NCBI GenBank assembly: GCA_030065055.1
Contig: JASJDS010000002.1
Location: 1 to 64,000 of the forward strand
Direction: 5' to 3'
From: Calothrix sp. MO_192.B10
Lineage (GTDB): Bacteria; Cyanobacteriota; Cyanobacteriia; Cyanobacteriales; Nostocaceae
Length of the DNA: 64,000 nucleotides
A program made the position numbers and the translations under genes. Every line of letters starts with the position of its first letter. Position 1 is the first letter of the stretch. Under the pieces are notes generated by a model. The model had not been told where the DNA came from. It did no database searches and worked only from the letters and a program-made list of their open reading frames with translations. This document shows, piece after piece, positions 26,801 to 35,495 of the stretch.

Positions 26801-27071
26801 TTCCCAAAGTAGAGGCTGCATAGGCACGAATTGCCGGATTATCATTTAGGGCAAGTGCTAGAGGTGCGATCGCATTCTCCCCACACTTTACCAATTCATC
26901 ACTGGCAGCTTTACGACTTTTATCATCCTTTAACTTTTGAATCTGCTCCTTCACATCTGCTGGCGTACAATTCTGCGCCCAAGTATTACTACTGACAAAT
27001 AAAGGTAGCAATAAACTCAAGCAAGCAGCATTAAACCAGAAAGTAATCTTGTATGAGGAGCTTTGACTCAT
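23826..27071 (-). CDS. Membrane NACHT NTPase with HEAT repeats and FGE-like domain
   Basis: This 1081-residue STAND protein has, in order: a signal-peptide-like start (about 1-32); HEAT-like repeats (about 45-125, NPAIRAYAASTLGKIG); a coiled coil (about 140-195); a transmembrane helix (about 208-227, WFWLAVGYLVGYLGIFIV); NACHT with Walker A GEGGSGKT near 331 and Walker B ILLIVDH near 407; a second HEAT block (about 735-800, EYRARAAEDLVKMGKDA); and a formylglycine-generating-enzyme/SUMF1-like domain from about 815 (EIPGGTFLMGS, LPSEAEWEYACRAG, GNVWEWCLDDW, RGGSW). The likely topology puts the first HEAT block outside and the NTPase inside. STAND proteins are sensors in signalling or defence; the role here is inferred only. 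It stands alone. Confidence 0.9.
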   Translation of the reverse strand: MSQSSSYKITFWFNAACLSLLLPLFVSSNTWAQNCTPADVKEQIQKLKDDKSRKAASDELVKCGENAIAPLALALNDNPAIRAYAASTLGKIGADAQSAVPALVRVLKRSDETLSSNATSALVQIAEGVQKEADNFTEWDLEAVQKLEALKQSLDKAVTAVEQNKQGLKNKKKYIDDLSQVSSRLETRLEQLKEQTFYQVVKWVKDNPWFWLAVGYLVGYLGIFIVRPIWLLKLDEWVKPATFTIPVVKLPVSLRYLLFLKYHPRVLDAWVRERIHKAKEQFEGRDTVKKHEIYVAEPILLNEHKVDIPDFNAKVLKDTFSQSQVRVVIWGEGGSGKTSLACQIAKWAMKLGKSDRICQHPILPILIEDEFDGSLLETIGGLLKELTQSGKVIPEELLKQLLRQQRILLIVDHLSEMGEETRKKIQPDNQEFPANALIVTSRLKNILGSEITPTFIEPFRISVGSLASFLNRYLEKKGKAELFDGLDYSEAYRRLEGMASVRQVETKTSNKQGLTILLVKLYAEQMIAAKEGTSTDELPDNVPDLMLQYLNELNKSTSGELSHQKVHEIAQLVAWKCIEPTFKPESADCKQVLINLEALELDAETAAEKAKQHLQYLESRLYLVRKKKPDLQTLRFTLDPLAEYLAGLHLVQQYGNDEDAWREILAQAEHKPGFPEEIKGFLLALRDCCEVKGKRVGVPEFVVEELGKKAGLDPEVVRQFQRQRRVRMLIQELSAPEAEYRARAAEDLVKMGKDAKPAIPRLRRLLNNDSEVLKTRRETAKTLKQLGEEIPMLIAEIKDGIESIRLVEHPPTEEIDLGNGVILEMVEIPGGTFLMGSPPKEEESSDRERPQHQVTVAPFLMGKYPITQAQWQAVAALPQVERELKSNPSHFQGANRPVEQVNWYDAVEFCARVSQHTGREFRLPSEAEWEYACRAGTTTPFQFGETISTDLANYNGSYIYGSGERGVSRGETTPVGMFQVANAFGLYDMHGNVWEWCLDDWHDNYEGAPTDGSAWFDNNNNLSQKKDYAVLRGGSWLTFPVLCRSAYRDFTYWAGRDYINYSGGFRVVCAFGRNIEYCFIL

Positions 27072-27153
27072 TGATGCACAGAAATATCAAACTAATACTA
27101 CCGCATTTTGTTGGATTCAGTAGTGAAAAATGCTCCTCAAATAATTGGTTAAC

Positions 27154-27213
27154 AGATCCCCGACTTTTACCCTACGGGAAGCCGCTAACGCGTCTACAAA
27201 AAGTCGGGGATCT
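27154..27213. repeat. 60-bp hairpin repeat with AGATCCCCGACTTTT arms
   Basis: AGATCCCCGACTTT (from 27154) pairs with AAAGTCGGGGATCT (to 27213), around a loop with GGGAAGCCGCTAACGCGTCT. It is a common cyanobacterial interspersed hairpin. It lies in the divergent gap between the NACHT gene and gcvT. I saw no glycine-riboswitch core in this gap. Confidence 0.6.
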
Positions 27214-27299
27214 AAACACCGCGAGCCTTAATGGTTCAAAAATCAAACACCAACCCCGTACTATAGATAAGATGTTCACCTTGGATACGAAAACTACCT

Positions 27300-28427
27300 G
27301 TGGCTAATCAAGCAGAAACTCTCACTCGCACACCCTTATTCCCCCTCGCCCAAGAACTAAAAGCCCGATTTACCGGCTTTGGTGGCTGGGAAATGCCTGT
27401 CCAATTTAGCGGCATCACCAAAGAACATGAAGCTGTAAGAAATAATGCCGGGATGTTCGATATTTCCCACATGGGTAAATTTACTCTCCAAGGCAAAGAA
27501 TTAATCCCTCAACTCCAGAAAATAGTACCGTCTGACTTCAGCCGCTTACAGCCAGGGCAAGCACAATACAGCGTCTTGTTAAATGAAAACGGCGGTATTA
27601 TCGACGACATCATTTTTTACTACCAAGGTGTAGATGATACTGGTACGCAACGGGGAGTATTAATTGTCAATGCTGCTACCACTGCTAAAGATAAGGCATG
27701 GTTACTCAAACATACAGATACCAGTAAAATACAATTTCAAGACCTTTCCCCAGACAAAGTATTACTAGCCATCCAAGGACCAAAAGCCACTGGCATCCTC
27801 CAGCAATTTGTCAGCGCAGATTTAAGCCCCATCAAAGCCTTTGGACATTTAGAAGCCAATGTACTTGATAAACCAGCCTTCCTTGCCCGTACTGGTTATA
27901 CAGGGGAAGATGGCTTTGAGATAATGGTAGATCCCGAAGTTGGCATAGAACTGTGGCAAAAGCTACTGGATGCTGGGGTGACTCCCTGTGGACTTGGTGC
28001 CAGGGATACCCTGCGACTGGAAGCAGCTATGGCACTATATGGACAAGATATTGATGATACCACTACCCCCCTAGAAGCGGGTTTGGGGTGGTTAGTTCAT
28101 TTAGATACCAAAGGTGATTTTATTGGACGTGCAGTCCTAGAACAGCAAAAATCCCAGGGTATAACCCGTAGATTGGTGGGTTTACAAATGCAGGGACGCA
28201 ACATTGCCCGCCACGGATATCCAGTATTATCATCAGGTAAAGTTGTCGGAGAAGTTACTAGTGGAACCCTTTCGCCTACCCTTGGTTATCCCGTAGCCTT
28301 AGCTTACTTACCCAAAGAAATAGCCAAAGTAGGACAGGAACTAGAAGTAGAAATCCGTGGCAAACATTACCCCGCAGTGGTAGTGAAAAAACCTTTTTAT
28401 CGTTCCACAAGTCGCCTAACTAACTGA
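27300..28427 (+). CDS. gcvT: Glycine cleavage system T protein (aminomethyltransferase)
   Basis: This 375-residue protein transfers the aminomethyl carbon of glycine from lipoyl-H protein to tetrahydrofolate. It opens RTPLFPLAQELKARFTGFGG and has GGWEMPVQFSGITKEHEAVR, the conserved MFDISHMGKF, GYTGEDGFEIMV and GLGARDTLRLEAAM signatures, and the C-terminal GEVTSGTLSPTLGYPVALAY. The start codon is GTG. gcvH follows after about 100 bases and gcvP a further 500 bases on, so the T-H-P set is complete except for the shared L protein. Confidence 0.97.
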   Translation: MANQAETLTRTPLFPLAQELKARFTGFGGWEMPVQFSGITKEHEAVRNNAGMFDISHMGKFTLQGKELIPQLQKIVPSDFSRLQPGQAQYSVLLNENGGIIDDIIFYYQGVDDTGTQRGVLIVNAATTAKDKAWLLKHTDTSKIQFQDLSPDKVLLAIQGPKATGILQQFVSADLSPIKAFGHLEANVLDKPAFLARTGYTGEDGFEIMVDPEVGIELWQKLLDAGVTPCGLGARDTLRLEAAMALYGQDIDDTTTPLEAGLGWLVHLDTKGDFIGRAVLEQQKSQGITRRLVGLQMQGRNIARHGYPVLSSGKVVGEVTSGTLSPTLGYPVALAYLPKEIAKVGQELEVEIRGKHYPAVVVKKPFYRSTSRLTN

Positions 28428-28530
28428 TAACATTTGAGATTGTGACAGAAATAACGTATTTTGGCGTTATTCCATCTCCTGTCACATGGAGAACCATAAT
28501 TAATGATTGTGTTTTGGGAAGGTAAGTAAT

Positions 28531-28917
28531 ATGTCAGATTATCCTAAAGATTTAAGATATTTGGATACCCATGAATATGTACGCTTAGAGGGCGACATGG
28601 CGACTATTGGCATTACCGCCTTCGCCGTAGATCAATTGGGTGATATTGTATTTTTGGAATTACCAGAAGTTGAAGACTCTGTGAGCAAGGGTGAAGGCTT
28701 TGGTTCCATTGAATCAGTAAAGGCAGTGGAGGATCTTAAATCACCGGTAACAGGTACGGTGGTAGAACGCAATGAAGCCATGATTGACGCACCAGAAAAT
28801 GTTGCGGAAGATCCCTATGGTGAGGGATGGTTACTGAAAGTGCGAGTTAGCGACTCCAGTGAGGTAGATAAAGCCATGAGTGCGAAACAGTATAGTGCCC
28901 TGGTGGAGGGAGAGTGA
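28531..28917 (+). CDS. gcvH: Glycine cleavage system H protein
   Basis: This 128-residue lipoyl carrier of the glycine cleavage system has the opening [16 protein letters not shown] and the lipoylated Lys64 in [35 protein letters not shown] is the conserved C-terminal half. The frame is open 24 bases upstream, but the ATG at 28531 gives the family-standard start and puts the lipoyl Lys at residue 64. The stop codon lies inside the first units of a purine-rich octamer repeat. Confidence 0.97.
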   Translation: MSDYPKDLRYLDTHEYVRLEGDMATIGITAFAVDQLGDIVFLELPEVEDSVSKGEGFGSIESVKAVEDLKSPVTGTVVERNEAMIDAPENVAEDPYGEGWLLKVRVSDSSEVDKAMSAKQYSALVEGE

Positions 28918-29164
28918 AGGAGGGAAGGAGTGAAGGAGGGAAGGAGTTTTTTTCTTCCAAAATAAGAGAATATCAACAAATAAATTATCTTGTAGGGGCA
29001 CGGCATCGATAAGATAACCGGATTGCCAACAATCTCAAACACGCCGTGCCCTTGCCCTGAGTTGGATATTCTCCAACCAAAACGATGGTTTTCCAAGTAG
29101 AGATGATGAGGTGATGGAATGATGGGATGATGGGATGATGGGATGATGAGGTGATGGAATGATG
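28912..29164. repeat. Octamer tandem repeats between gcvH and gcvP
   Basis: GGAGGGAA/GGAGTGAA octamers run from 28912 to 28947, overlapping the gcvH stop. GATGATGG-type octamers run from 29102 to 29164. Between them is a hairpin element (28992-29053). No coding sequence is seen up to the gcvP start. Confidence 0.75.
28992..29053. mobile_element. 62-bp GTAGGGGCACGGC inverted-end repeat, copy 1
   Basis: It begins GTAGGGGCACGGCA and ends with GCCGTGCCCTT, an inverted match. Relatives lie at 33451-33510 and 37380-37442. It is a small palindromic mobile-type repeat lying between gcvH and gcvP. Confidence 0.65.
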
Positions 29165-29413
29165 TGTTTTGGCTCATATTCACTCCTTCACTCCTTCACT
29201 CCCCATTCCCCATAAATAAATCGATGAAAATTACATAAACTGATTCTTTTGGGAGAACCACTCAAGGATAATTGTTGCAAAATATGAAATAGTTATTACG
29301 AATTGCATACACCAGAATGCATGGAAGAAAATGTCATTTATGTTTCCTTCTGCATTTCCCGTACTGCATTCCCCGTTCTATATTCAAGTTAGTCACGTCT
29401 GGAGAATAACTTA

Positions 29414-32320
29414 GTGGTATTAGAAGCCCCTCGTCCTCAGTCGAGTAATCAGCCTATGTTGGGCAATAGTAGTCAAAAGTCAAGCGATTTTACACAACGT
29501 CACATTGGACCAAATTCTCATGACATCCAGAAAATGCTGGATGTATTAGGGCTTGCTAGTTTAAATGATTTGATTGACAAAGCTGTGCCACAAGGCATTA
29601 GGCTAGCTCGTTCTCTAGAATTACCAGCAGCGTTAAGCGAGTATGCTGCACTAGGCAAGTTAAAAGACATAGCCTCGAAAAATCAAGTTTTTCGCTCATT
29701 TATTGGCATGGGATATTACGACTGTATTACCCCCACGGTAATTCAGCGCAATATATTGGAAAATCCCGGTTGGTACACTGCATATACTCCCTATCAACCA
29801 GAAATTGCCCAAGGAAGATTGGAAGCTTTATTAAACTTCCAAACCATGATGATTGATTTAACTGGGTTGGAAATCGCCAATGCTTCCCTATTGGATGAAG
29901 CAACAGCAGCAGCGGAAGCCATGAGCATGAGTTATGGCGTTACTAAACACAAGGCGAATGCTTTCTTTGTCTCCCAAGATTGCCATCCCCAAACCATCGA
30001 CGTGTTACAGACCCGTGCCAGACCTTTGGGGATTAATATTATAGTTGGGGATCATCAAACCTTTGATTTTTCAGAACCAATTTTTGGGGCAATTTTACAA
30101 TATCCCACCACTGACGGCACAATTTACGACTACCGCGCTTTTGTAGAAAAAGCCCATGCTGAGGGTGCATTGGTAACGGTAGCTGCCGATCCTTTGAGCT
30201 TAACTTTACTCACACCCCCCGGTGAATTTGGTGCTGATATTGCCGTAGGTAGTACTCAACGTTTCGGTATTCCTATGGGGTATGGGGGACCCCACGCTGC
30301 TTACTTTGCTACCAAGGAAAAGTATAAGCGTCAGGTTCCTGGAAGAGTTGTGGGTGTCTCGAAAGATACCCAAGGCAATCCAGCATATCGCCTATCCTTG
30401 CAAACTAGAGAACAGCACATCCGCCGGGAGAAAGCTACCAGTAATATTTGTACAGCACAGGTATTGCTAGCGGTGATGGCAGGTATGTATGCTGTATATC
30501 ATGGTTCTGCTGGATTAAAAGCGATCGCACAAAAAATCCATCAGCAAACTGCCATCCTAGCAGAAGGTTTAAAGCGGCTTGGTTACAACATTACCAATGA
30601 ATACTTCTTTGATACCCTGCGGGTAGATTTAGGCAACCGCAGCATGAAAGATATTCTCGCTGCTTGCGAACTCCAGAAAATTAACCTCCGCATTTTTGAT
30701 AACAATAGTGTAGGTATTTCCCTGAGTGAAACTACCACTACTGAAGATATCACAGACCTGTTAAATATTTTCGCAGGTAATTCCCCCACTCCTTCCACTT
30801 CTTTTACTCCTCCTACTTCATTACCTCCAAACCTCTGCCGCGAAAGTAGTTACCTCACCCATCCCGTATTCAACAGCTACCACTCAGAAACAGAGTTACT
30901 GCGCTACCTGCACAAATTGGAATCTAGAGATTTGTCCCTGACAACATCCATGATTCCCTTGGGTTCCTGTACCATGAAACTCAACGCCACATCGGAAATG
31001 ATCCCCGTAACTTGGGCGGAGTTTGGTCAGATTCACCCCTTTGCCCCCCAATCCCAAACCAAGGGTTATCAACTCCTATTCCAGCAATTAGAGGAGTGGT
31101 TAGCAGAAATCACCGGATTTGCGGGCATTTCCCTCCAACCCAATGCCGGTTCCCAAGGGGAATACGCTGGATTGTTGGTAATTCACCAATATCATGAAAG
31201 TCGGGGAGAAGGACACCGCAACGTTTGTTTAATCCCCACCTCAGCCCACGGAACCAATCCCGCCAGTGCGGTAATGTGTGGCATGAAGGTAGTTGCCGTT
31301 GCCTGCGATGATGAAGGTAATATTGACCTAGATGACTTGAAAGCCAAGGCAGAAAAGCATAGCAACGAACTCGCCGCTTTAATGGTGACATACCCCTCCA
31401 CCCACGGCGTATTTGAATCAGCAATTCAAGAAATCTGCGCCGTAGTTCACAGCCACGGTGGGCAAGTATACATGGATGGGGCGAATATGAACGCCCAAGT
31501 AGGACTTTGTCGTCCAGGGGATATTGGTGCTGATGTATGTCACCTCAACCTGCACAAAACATTCTGTATTCCCCACGGTGGCGGTGGTCCAGGAATGGGA
31601 CCCATTGGGGTTGCTACCCATCTAATGCCCTTCCTCCCTGCACATCCAGTAGTGAAAATGGGTGGAGAACTAAGTATGGGCGCAGTATCCGCTGCTCCTT
31701 GGGGTAGTGCCAGCATCCTAGTAATTTCCTGGATGTACATTGCCATGATGGGTGCAGATGGTTTGACAGATGCAACCAAGGTAGCAATTCTCAACGCCAA
31801 CTACATTGCCAAACGCCTGGAAGATTACTATCCTGTTTTATATAAAGGCAACAATGGTCTAGTAGCCCATGAATGTATTTTAGACCTGCGTAACTTGAAA
31901 AAATCCGCCGGAGTGGAAATTGATGATGTTGCCAAAAGGCTAATGGACTTTGGTTTCCATGCCCCCACAGTTTCCTGGCCCGTGGCTGGTACAGTCATGG
32001 TGGAACCAACGGAAAGCGAATCCCTAGCAGAGTTAGATCGTTTCTGTGAGGCACTAATTACCATTCGCCAAGAAATTGCTGAGATTGAATCTGGTAAGGT
32101 GGATGCTGGGGATAATTTGCTGAAGAATGCACCCCATACCGCAGCCAGTTTGCTGACAGCAGAATGGAATCACCCCTATTCCCGCGAACAAGCAGCTTAT
32201 CCCGCACCTTGGGTTAAGGATAATAAATTCTGGCCTGCTGTAGGTCGCATTGATGCGGCATTTGGGGACAGAAATTTTGTGTGTTCTTGTGTACCAATGG
32301 AAGCATATTCCCAGGAATAG
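29414..32320 (+). CDS. gcvP: Glycine dehydrogenase (decarboxylating), P protein
   Basis: This 968-residue PLP enzyme decarboxylates glycine and loads the aminomethyl group on the H protein. The N-terminal half carries [17 protein letters not shown] and the fold-type I repeat; the C-terminal half has the PLP Lys near residue 715 in [18 protein letters not shown]. The ending [11 protein letters not shown] is canonical. The first codon is GTG; an ATG at 29457 is an alternative start that would drop 14 residues. A second, altered copy of its last 106 bases lies at 33331-33436 beyond an RTX gene. Confidence 0.97.
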   Translation: MVLEAPRPQSSNQPMLGNSSQKSSDFTQRHIGPNSHDIQKMLDVLGLASLNDLIDKAVPQGIRLARSLELPAALSEYAALGKLKDIASKNQVFRSFIGMGYYDCITPTVIQRNILENPGWYTAYTPYQPEIAQGRLEALLNFQTMMIDLTGLEIANASLLDEATAAAEAMSMSYGVTKHKANAFFVSQDCHPQTIDVLQTRARPLGINIIVGDHQTFDFSEPIFGAILQYPTTDGTIYDYRAFVEKAHAEGALVTVAADPLSLTLLTPPGEFGADIAVGSTQRFGIPMGYGGPHAAYFATKEKYKRQVPGRVVGVSKDTQGNPAYRLSLQTREQHIRREKATSNICTAQVLLAVMAGMYAVYHGSAGLKAIAQKIHQQTAILAEGLKRLGYNITNEYFFDTLRVDLGNRSMKDILAACELQKINLRIFDNNSVGISLSETTTTEDITDLLNIFAGNSPTPSTSFTPPTSLPPNLCRESSYLTHPVFNSYHSETELLRYLHKLESRDLSLTTSMIPLGSCTMKLNATSEMIPVTWAEFGQIHPFAPQSQTKGYQLLFQQLEEWLAEITGFAGISLQPNAGSQGEYAGLLVIHQYHESRGEGHRNVCLIPTSAHGTNPASAVMCGMKVVAVACDDEGNIDLDDLKAKAEKHSNELAALMVTYPSTHGVFESAIQEICAVVHSHGGQVYMDGANMNAQVGLCRPGDIGADVCHLNLHKTFCIPHGGGGPGMGPIGVATHLMPFLPAHPVVKMGGELSMGAVSAAPWGSASILVISWMYIAMMGADGLTDATKVAILNANYIAKRLEDYYPVLYKGNNGLVAHECILDLRNLKKSAGVEIDDVAKRLMDFGFHAPTVSWPVAGTVMVEPTESESLAELDRFCEALITIRQEIAEIESGKVDAGDNLLKNAPHTAASLLTAEWNHPYSREQAAYPAPWVKDNKFWPAVGRIDAAFGDRNFVCSCVPMEAYSQE

Positions 32321-32407
32321 TTGAGTGGGTACTACTAAGAACAACTGGTAAATAAAACATAATCACAGATGCACCTTGATAAATAATTATCAGCGTGCAT
32401 TTTTATT

Positions 32408-32437
32408 ATTTTCCTTTGGATAAAGGAGGATTCACCA
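32408..32437 (+). pseudogene. 30-bp relic of the RelE-type toxin gene
   Basis: These 30 bases match 34054-34083 inside the RelE/ParE-type toxin gene at 29 of 30 positions. In the same frame they read IFLWIKEDSP before an early stop. The match ends abruptly at both sides, so this is a scrap left by rearrangement between gcvP and the RTX gene. Confidence 0.6.
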
Positions 32438-32564
32438 CTCTGAATTATGCTTTGAGATATATTCACACAATAAATACTAAAAATAAATATTTCTGGCGAC
32501 AAAAAATACATATATTAGTACATGAAACTGTAAAAAATAGTGTATTTACCCTAAGTAAAAACTT

Positions 32565-33332
32565 ATGAATGACATATTAAATGAGATTATTGGGACAGGC
32601 CAACCAGACGCATTAAACGGCACACCATTAGATGATTTGATTAATGGTCGTGGTGGCAATGACAACATCAACGGCAATGGTGGCAATGATAGAATTCGGG
32701 GTGGTCGTGGTAACGATAATATCAATGGTGGTTCGGGTAATGATAGAATTCGGGGTGGAGGTGGTAACGACATCATCAACGGCAATGGTGGTAACGATCG
32801 GATCTTTGGTGATGGTGGTGACGACTTGATCAATGGTGGTTCAAGCAATGATAGAATTTGGGGTGGTCGTGGTAATGATACTATCAACGGCAATGGTGGC
32901 AATGATCGGATCTTTGGTGGAGCTGGTAATGACCTGATCAATGCTGCTTCGGGCAATGATAGAATTTGGGGTGGTCGTGGTAACGATATCATCAACGGTA
33001 ATGGTGGCAATGATCGGATTTTTGGTGGAGCTGGTAATGACACCATTAATACTGGTTCTGGTAATGATTTCATTAATTCCGGCTCTGGTTTCGATATTAT
33101 TCGACTGAATGGGGGTGAGGATACCGTCGTTCTCAGGGTGGGAGAAGGATTCGATATAATTGAAAACTTCCAGCTGGGGAATACTCAGTTTCAAGCAGGT
33201 AATACTAACAACCTGGAGTTTGAGGCTTCGGGGAATGGGGTCGATATCTTCCGCAACGGTGATAAAGTAGCCTTTGTGAACAATACGCAAGTTAGCACAT
33301 TTGAAGATAATTTAGGCTCCATATTCCTATAG
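32565..33332 (+). CDS. RTX-type calcium-binding repeat protein
   Basis: This 255-residue protein consists largely of about 17 nonapeptide RTX units (GGxGNDxIx) from about residue 27 to 180. They alternate in an 18-residue super-unit: one unit reads GNGGNDRIF, the next GGRGNDxIN. These repeats bind calcium in a parallel beta-roll. The last 75 residues ([14 protein letters not shown] onward) resemble the C-terminal part of secreted cyanobacterial RTX proteins, where a type I secretion signal is expected. No transporter gene is near. The stop codon TAG is formed across the junction with the duplicated gcvP 3' end: T is 33330 and AG is 33331-33332. Confidence 0.88.
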   Translation: MNDILNEIIGTGQPDALNGTPLDDLINGRGGNDNINGNGGNDRIRGGRGNDNINGGSGNDRIRGGGGNDIINGNGGNDRIFGDGGDDLINGGSSNDRIWGGRGNDTINGNGGNDRIFGGAGNDLINAASGNDRIWGGRGNDIINGNGGNDRIFGGAGNDTINTGSGNDFINSGSGFDIIRLNGGEDTVVLRVGEGFDIIENFQLGNTQFQAGNTNNLEFEASGNGVDIFRNGDKVAFVNNTQVSTFEDNLGSIFL

Positions 33333-33436
33333 CAGCTTATCCCGCACCTTGGGTTAAGGATAATCAATTCTGGCCTGCTGTAAGTCGTATTGATGAGGCA
33401 TTTGGGGACAGACATTTTGTGTGTTCTTGGGTGCCA
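33331..33436 (+). pseudogene. Degenerate copy of the gcvP 3' end
   Basis: About 99 of 106 bases match 32191-32296. In frame it would read [17 protein letters not shown] and later [11 protein letters not shown] before a stop. Substitutions include Lys to Gln, Gly to Ser, Asn to His and Cys to Trp, so it is not under the constraint seen in the real gcvP end. It lies directly after the RTX gene and before a palindromic repeat. Confidence 0.88.
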
Positions 33437-33450
33437 AACGATCCCAAATT

Positions 33451-33510
33451 GTAGGGGCACGGCACCGATAACATAACCATATTGCCAAAAATATGAAACA
33501 CGCCGTGCCC
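33451..33510. mobile_element. GTAGGGGCACGGC inverted-end repeat, copy 2
   Basis: It begins GTAGGGGCACGGCACCGATA and ends CGCCGTGCCC, with an interior much like the copy at 28992-29053. It lies just after the gcvP 3'-end copy. The rest of the gap up to 33731 shows no gene. Confidence 0.65.
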
Positions 33511-33731
33511 TAACCATGAATATATAATATTTTTTCGTTCACCCCTAAAATACAAGGGACGGGGTAACTCCGCCCCTATGAATGATAGGATTGGTAAAAT
33601 TGGGGATCTTATTCTCCACTTTGCTTTTCAATCTGGATTTTAGACTTATTTATCATACAAGCGATCGCATGATAGACAAAATAATTTCAAACTATTAACA
33701 TGAAATTATCAAATAATTTATTGAAAATATA

Positions 33732-34019
33732 ATGCTTAGTCTGAGTGACATCCATCCTCTCTCTGAGTTTCAACGGAGTGCTAAAGCTTTCCTGGCAAGG
33801 CTCAGAGAAACCAAAACACCAATGGTTCTGACTGTTAATGGCAAAGCTGCTGTAGTTATTCAAGATGCTGAAAGCTACCAGCAACTTCTTGATAAAATTG
33901 AATTGCTTGAGTCTATGGCAGGTGTTCGCAAGAGTATTGAGGAGTTCGAGCGAGGAGAAGGTATACCTTTAAAGGAAGCATGGAAGCAACTTCGGGAAAA
34001 GTATGGCTTACCAGATTGA
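33732..34019 (+). CDS. Phd/YefM-family antitoxin
   Basis: This 95-residue protein has the Phd/YefM fold: LSDIHPLSEFQRSAKAFLAR with the DNA-binding N-terminus, the strand PMVLTVNGKAAVVIQDAESY, and an acidic C-terminal helix (SIEEFERGEGIPLKEAW) that would wrap the toxin. It overlaps the toxin gene by 17 bases, as in many type II modules. It should repress its own promoter, probably within the AT-rich DNA at 33600-33731. No clear operator was identified. Confidence 0.92.
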   Translation: MLSLSDIHPLSEFQRSAKAFLARLRETKTPMVLTVNGKAAVVIQDAESYQQLLDKIELLESMAGVRKSIEEFERGEGIPLKEAWKQLREKYGLPD

Positions 34020-34353
34020 AATCTCTCCTACCGCAGTGGCAGATATAGAAAGTATTTTCCTTTGGATTAAGGAGGATTCACCAGAACAAGCTTATCGTTG
34101 GGTGAGGGGATGTTATGAAATTATGTTGACCCTAGAAAATTTCCCGAAGCGTTGCTCATTGGCTCTCGAAAGTCAATATATGGGAATTGAGGTGCGTCAA
34201 CTTCTCTATAAAAAGCAATTCTATATTTTATTCACGGTGAGTGAAGAAGTTGAGGAGCAGGAAGGAAGTGTGCGTATTCATCGCGTGCGTGGTGGTTCTC
34301 AACAGAGACTTCAAACTATAGATCAACTTTTAGGTGACGAACCAGAAACCTAA
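34003..34353 (+). CDS. RelE/ParE-family toxin
   Basis: This 116-residue protein is of the RelE/ParE superfamily. YQIEISPTAVADIESIFLWI is the opening, RQLLYKKQFYILFTVSEE is the central strand pair, and VRIHRVRGGSQQRL the closing strand with basic residues. It overlaps the antitoxin gene. RelE proteins cut mRNA on the ribosome and ParE proteins poison gyrase; this sequence does not decide between them. A 30-base scrap of the same gene is found 1.6 kb upstream after gcvP. Confidence 0.9.
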   Translation: MAYQIEISPTAVADIESIFLWIKEDSPEQAYRWVRGCYEIMLTLENFPKRCSLALESQYMGIEVRQLLYKKQFYILFTVSEEVEEQEGSVRIHRVRGGSQQRLQTIDQLLGDEPET

Positions 34354-34427
34354 AGCACCGTTGTCATCAGTTTTGTATGTTACGCGATCTAAAATTATAT
34401 ACACAACAAGAGCGATCGCGCTTGAAA

Positions 34428-34690
34428 TTAAATTCCACATTTTTGAAGATGAGAAAAGAAAGCTACCTCTGAATCAGCACTTTCAAAAATTTTCAAACCC
34501 ATCCTACCAAACCTACTCCAATACCAACCCCAACCTATATATCTTGCCCAACTAGGAAGGTATCCTGGACGAAGAATATCTTGAGCCTTTGTACCAGCAC
34601 TACGAACATTTCTCTCTAGTATTTCAATCATTTGCCAATCACCATTAATACGCCATCCCCCTTCATGTTTTGCGATTATTTTGGCATATC
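34428..34690 (-). pseudogene. Possible gene remnant encoding a Trp/Tyr-rich segment
   Basis: On the minus strand a frame reads IIAKHEGGWRINGDWQMIEI, continues to a segment with WARYIGWGWYWSRFGRMG, and ends at 34428. Only an internal ATG (34631) is available and no usual start lies before the upstream stop. The composition looks coding rather than repeat-like, so this may be the tail of a lost gene. I do not recognise a family, and chance cannot be excluded. Confidence 0.3.
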
Positions 34691-34753
34691 AATTTTTAGA
34701 TTATTTTAGTATATTAACTGACAACATGATTAAATATATTGCCTAATATACTC

Positions 34754-34870
34754 AGGGCTTACGCAAAAGCTACGTATTTACGTCATTACGTTTGCGTAGC
34801 ATGTCCGGAACGGACGAACGAAGTGAAGTAATCGCAAAGCCTTATTTTTCCTCACGAGTGCGTAAGTCCT
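34754..34870. mobile_element. 117-bp MITE-like element, AGGNCTTACGCA ends
   Basis: It runs from AGGGCTTACGCA to TGCGTAAGTCCT and shares GCTACGTATTTACGTCATTA and AAGTGAAGTAATCGCAAAGC with the 165-bp element at 16352-16516, but has a shorter middle. Confidence 0.75.
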
Positions 34871-34922
34871 AATACTGAAAGATTTACAATGAATTGCGAT
34901 CGCTAAATGAACTAAAATTTTT

Positions 34923-35120
34923 ATGGAAAAGCAACATCATAAAACTATATGTAATGAATGTGTTTTTTATGACTTAGTAGAAAGTACTCCACAATGTCTT
35001 CACCCTGAGGAAGTAGGGGTTAATTGTAGTAATGTAACTTTTTGCAATTCATTTCAACCATTACAGGAAATTGATAGCCCTTGTGTATCATTTAGTGAAG
35101 ATGAAGTTGGAACCACTTGA
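34923..35120 (+). CDS. Small cysteine-rich protein, unknown
   Basis: This 65-residue protein has a C-x2-C pair at 10-13 (CNECVFYD), further cysteines at about 25, 35, 41 and 54, and many acidic residues. The pattern ICNECVFY ... PQCLHPEE resembles small zinc-ribbon-like or metal-binding proteins, but I recognise no family. The ATG is at 34923 after an AT-rich leader. The gene at 35154 begins 33 bases after its stop, so the two may form an operon. Confidence 0.6.
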   Translation: MEKQHHKTICNECVFYDLVESTPQCLHPEEVGVNCSNVTFCNSFQPLQEIDSPCVSFSEDEVGTT

Positions 35121-35153
35121 CAGGAGTCAGTATAAGTGAGTTTTAATAATTGA

Positions 35154-35456
35154 ATGAGTAAATTTCAAATTGATATAGACTTCGCCCATGTAGATTTTTC
35201 TGAGTTGGAAACTGAGGAAGATTTTCGTGCCGAAGCAAAAAAATTACTGCCTGCTGCACTTTTCCAATTTGGTGAAGCTGTGGCACTGAAAACCTGGGAA
35301 GAAATGCAACAAAAACTTTCTGGTAAGGGTTCCCAAAGTGAAAAACGTCGATTTATTCAAGCAACGGGAAGGAATTATCAGCGTCAGGCAAGTAACCGCG
35401 AAAGGCAAGAGCTAGAAGACTATATCGTAGAGCAACTACAGCAGTATAAAAAGTAA
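35154..35456 (+). CDS. Small hypothetical protein
   Basis: This 100-residue protein has no signal peptide or membrane helix. It starts MSKFQIDIDFAHVDFSELET and is mainly helical and charged, ending in ELEDYIVEQLQQYKK. A central basic stretch KGSQSEKRRFIQATGRNYQR is noticeable. No family is recognised. It probably shares a transcript with the Cys-rich gene upstream and is followed by a mobile repeat. Confidence 0.6.
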   Translation: MSKFQIDIDFAHVDFSELETEEDFRAEAKKLLPAALFQFGEAVALKTWEEMQQKLSGKGSQSEKRRFIQATGRNYQRQASNRERQELEDYIVEQLQQYKK

Positions 35457-35495
35457 TATAGGAATCCGGTTTGATTTGTGAAATCACTCGTGATG

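Noticed and set aside
27072-27299. Glycine riboswitch before gcvT
   Set aside because: I looked for the paired glycine aptamer core and found only a common hairpin repeat.
31012-31800. Antisense and out-of-frame open frames inside gcvP
   Set aside because: They are shadows of a long conserved coding gene.
32546-33290. Minus-strand open frames across the RTX gene
   Set aside because: They are antisense readings of the glycine-rich repeats and show only low-complexity sequence.
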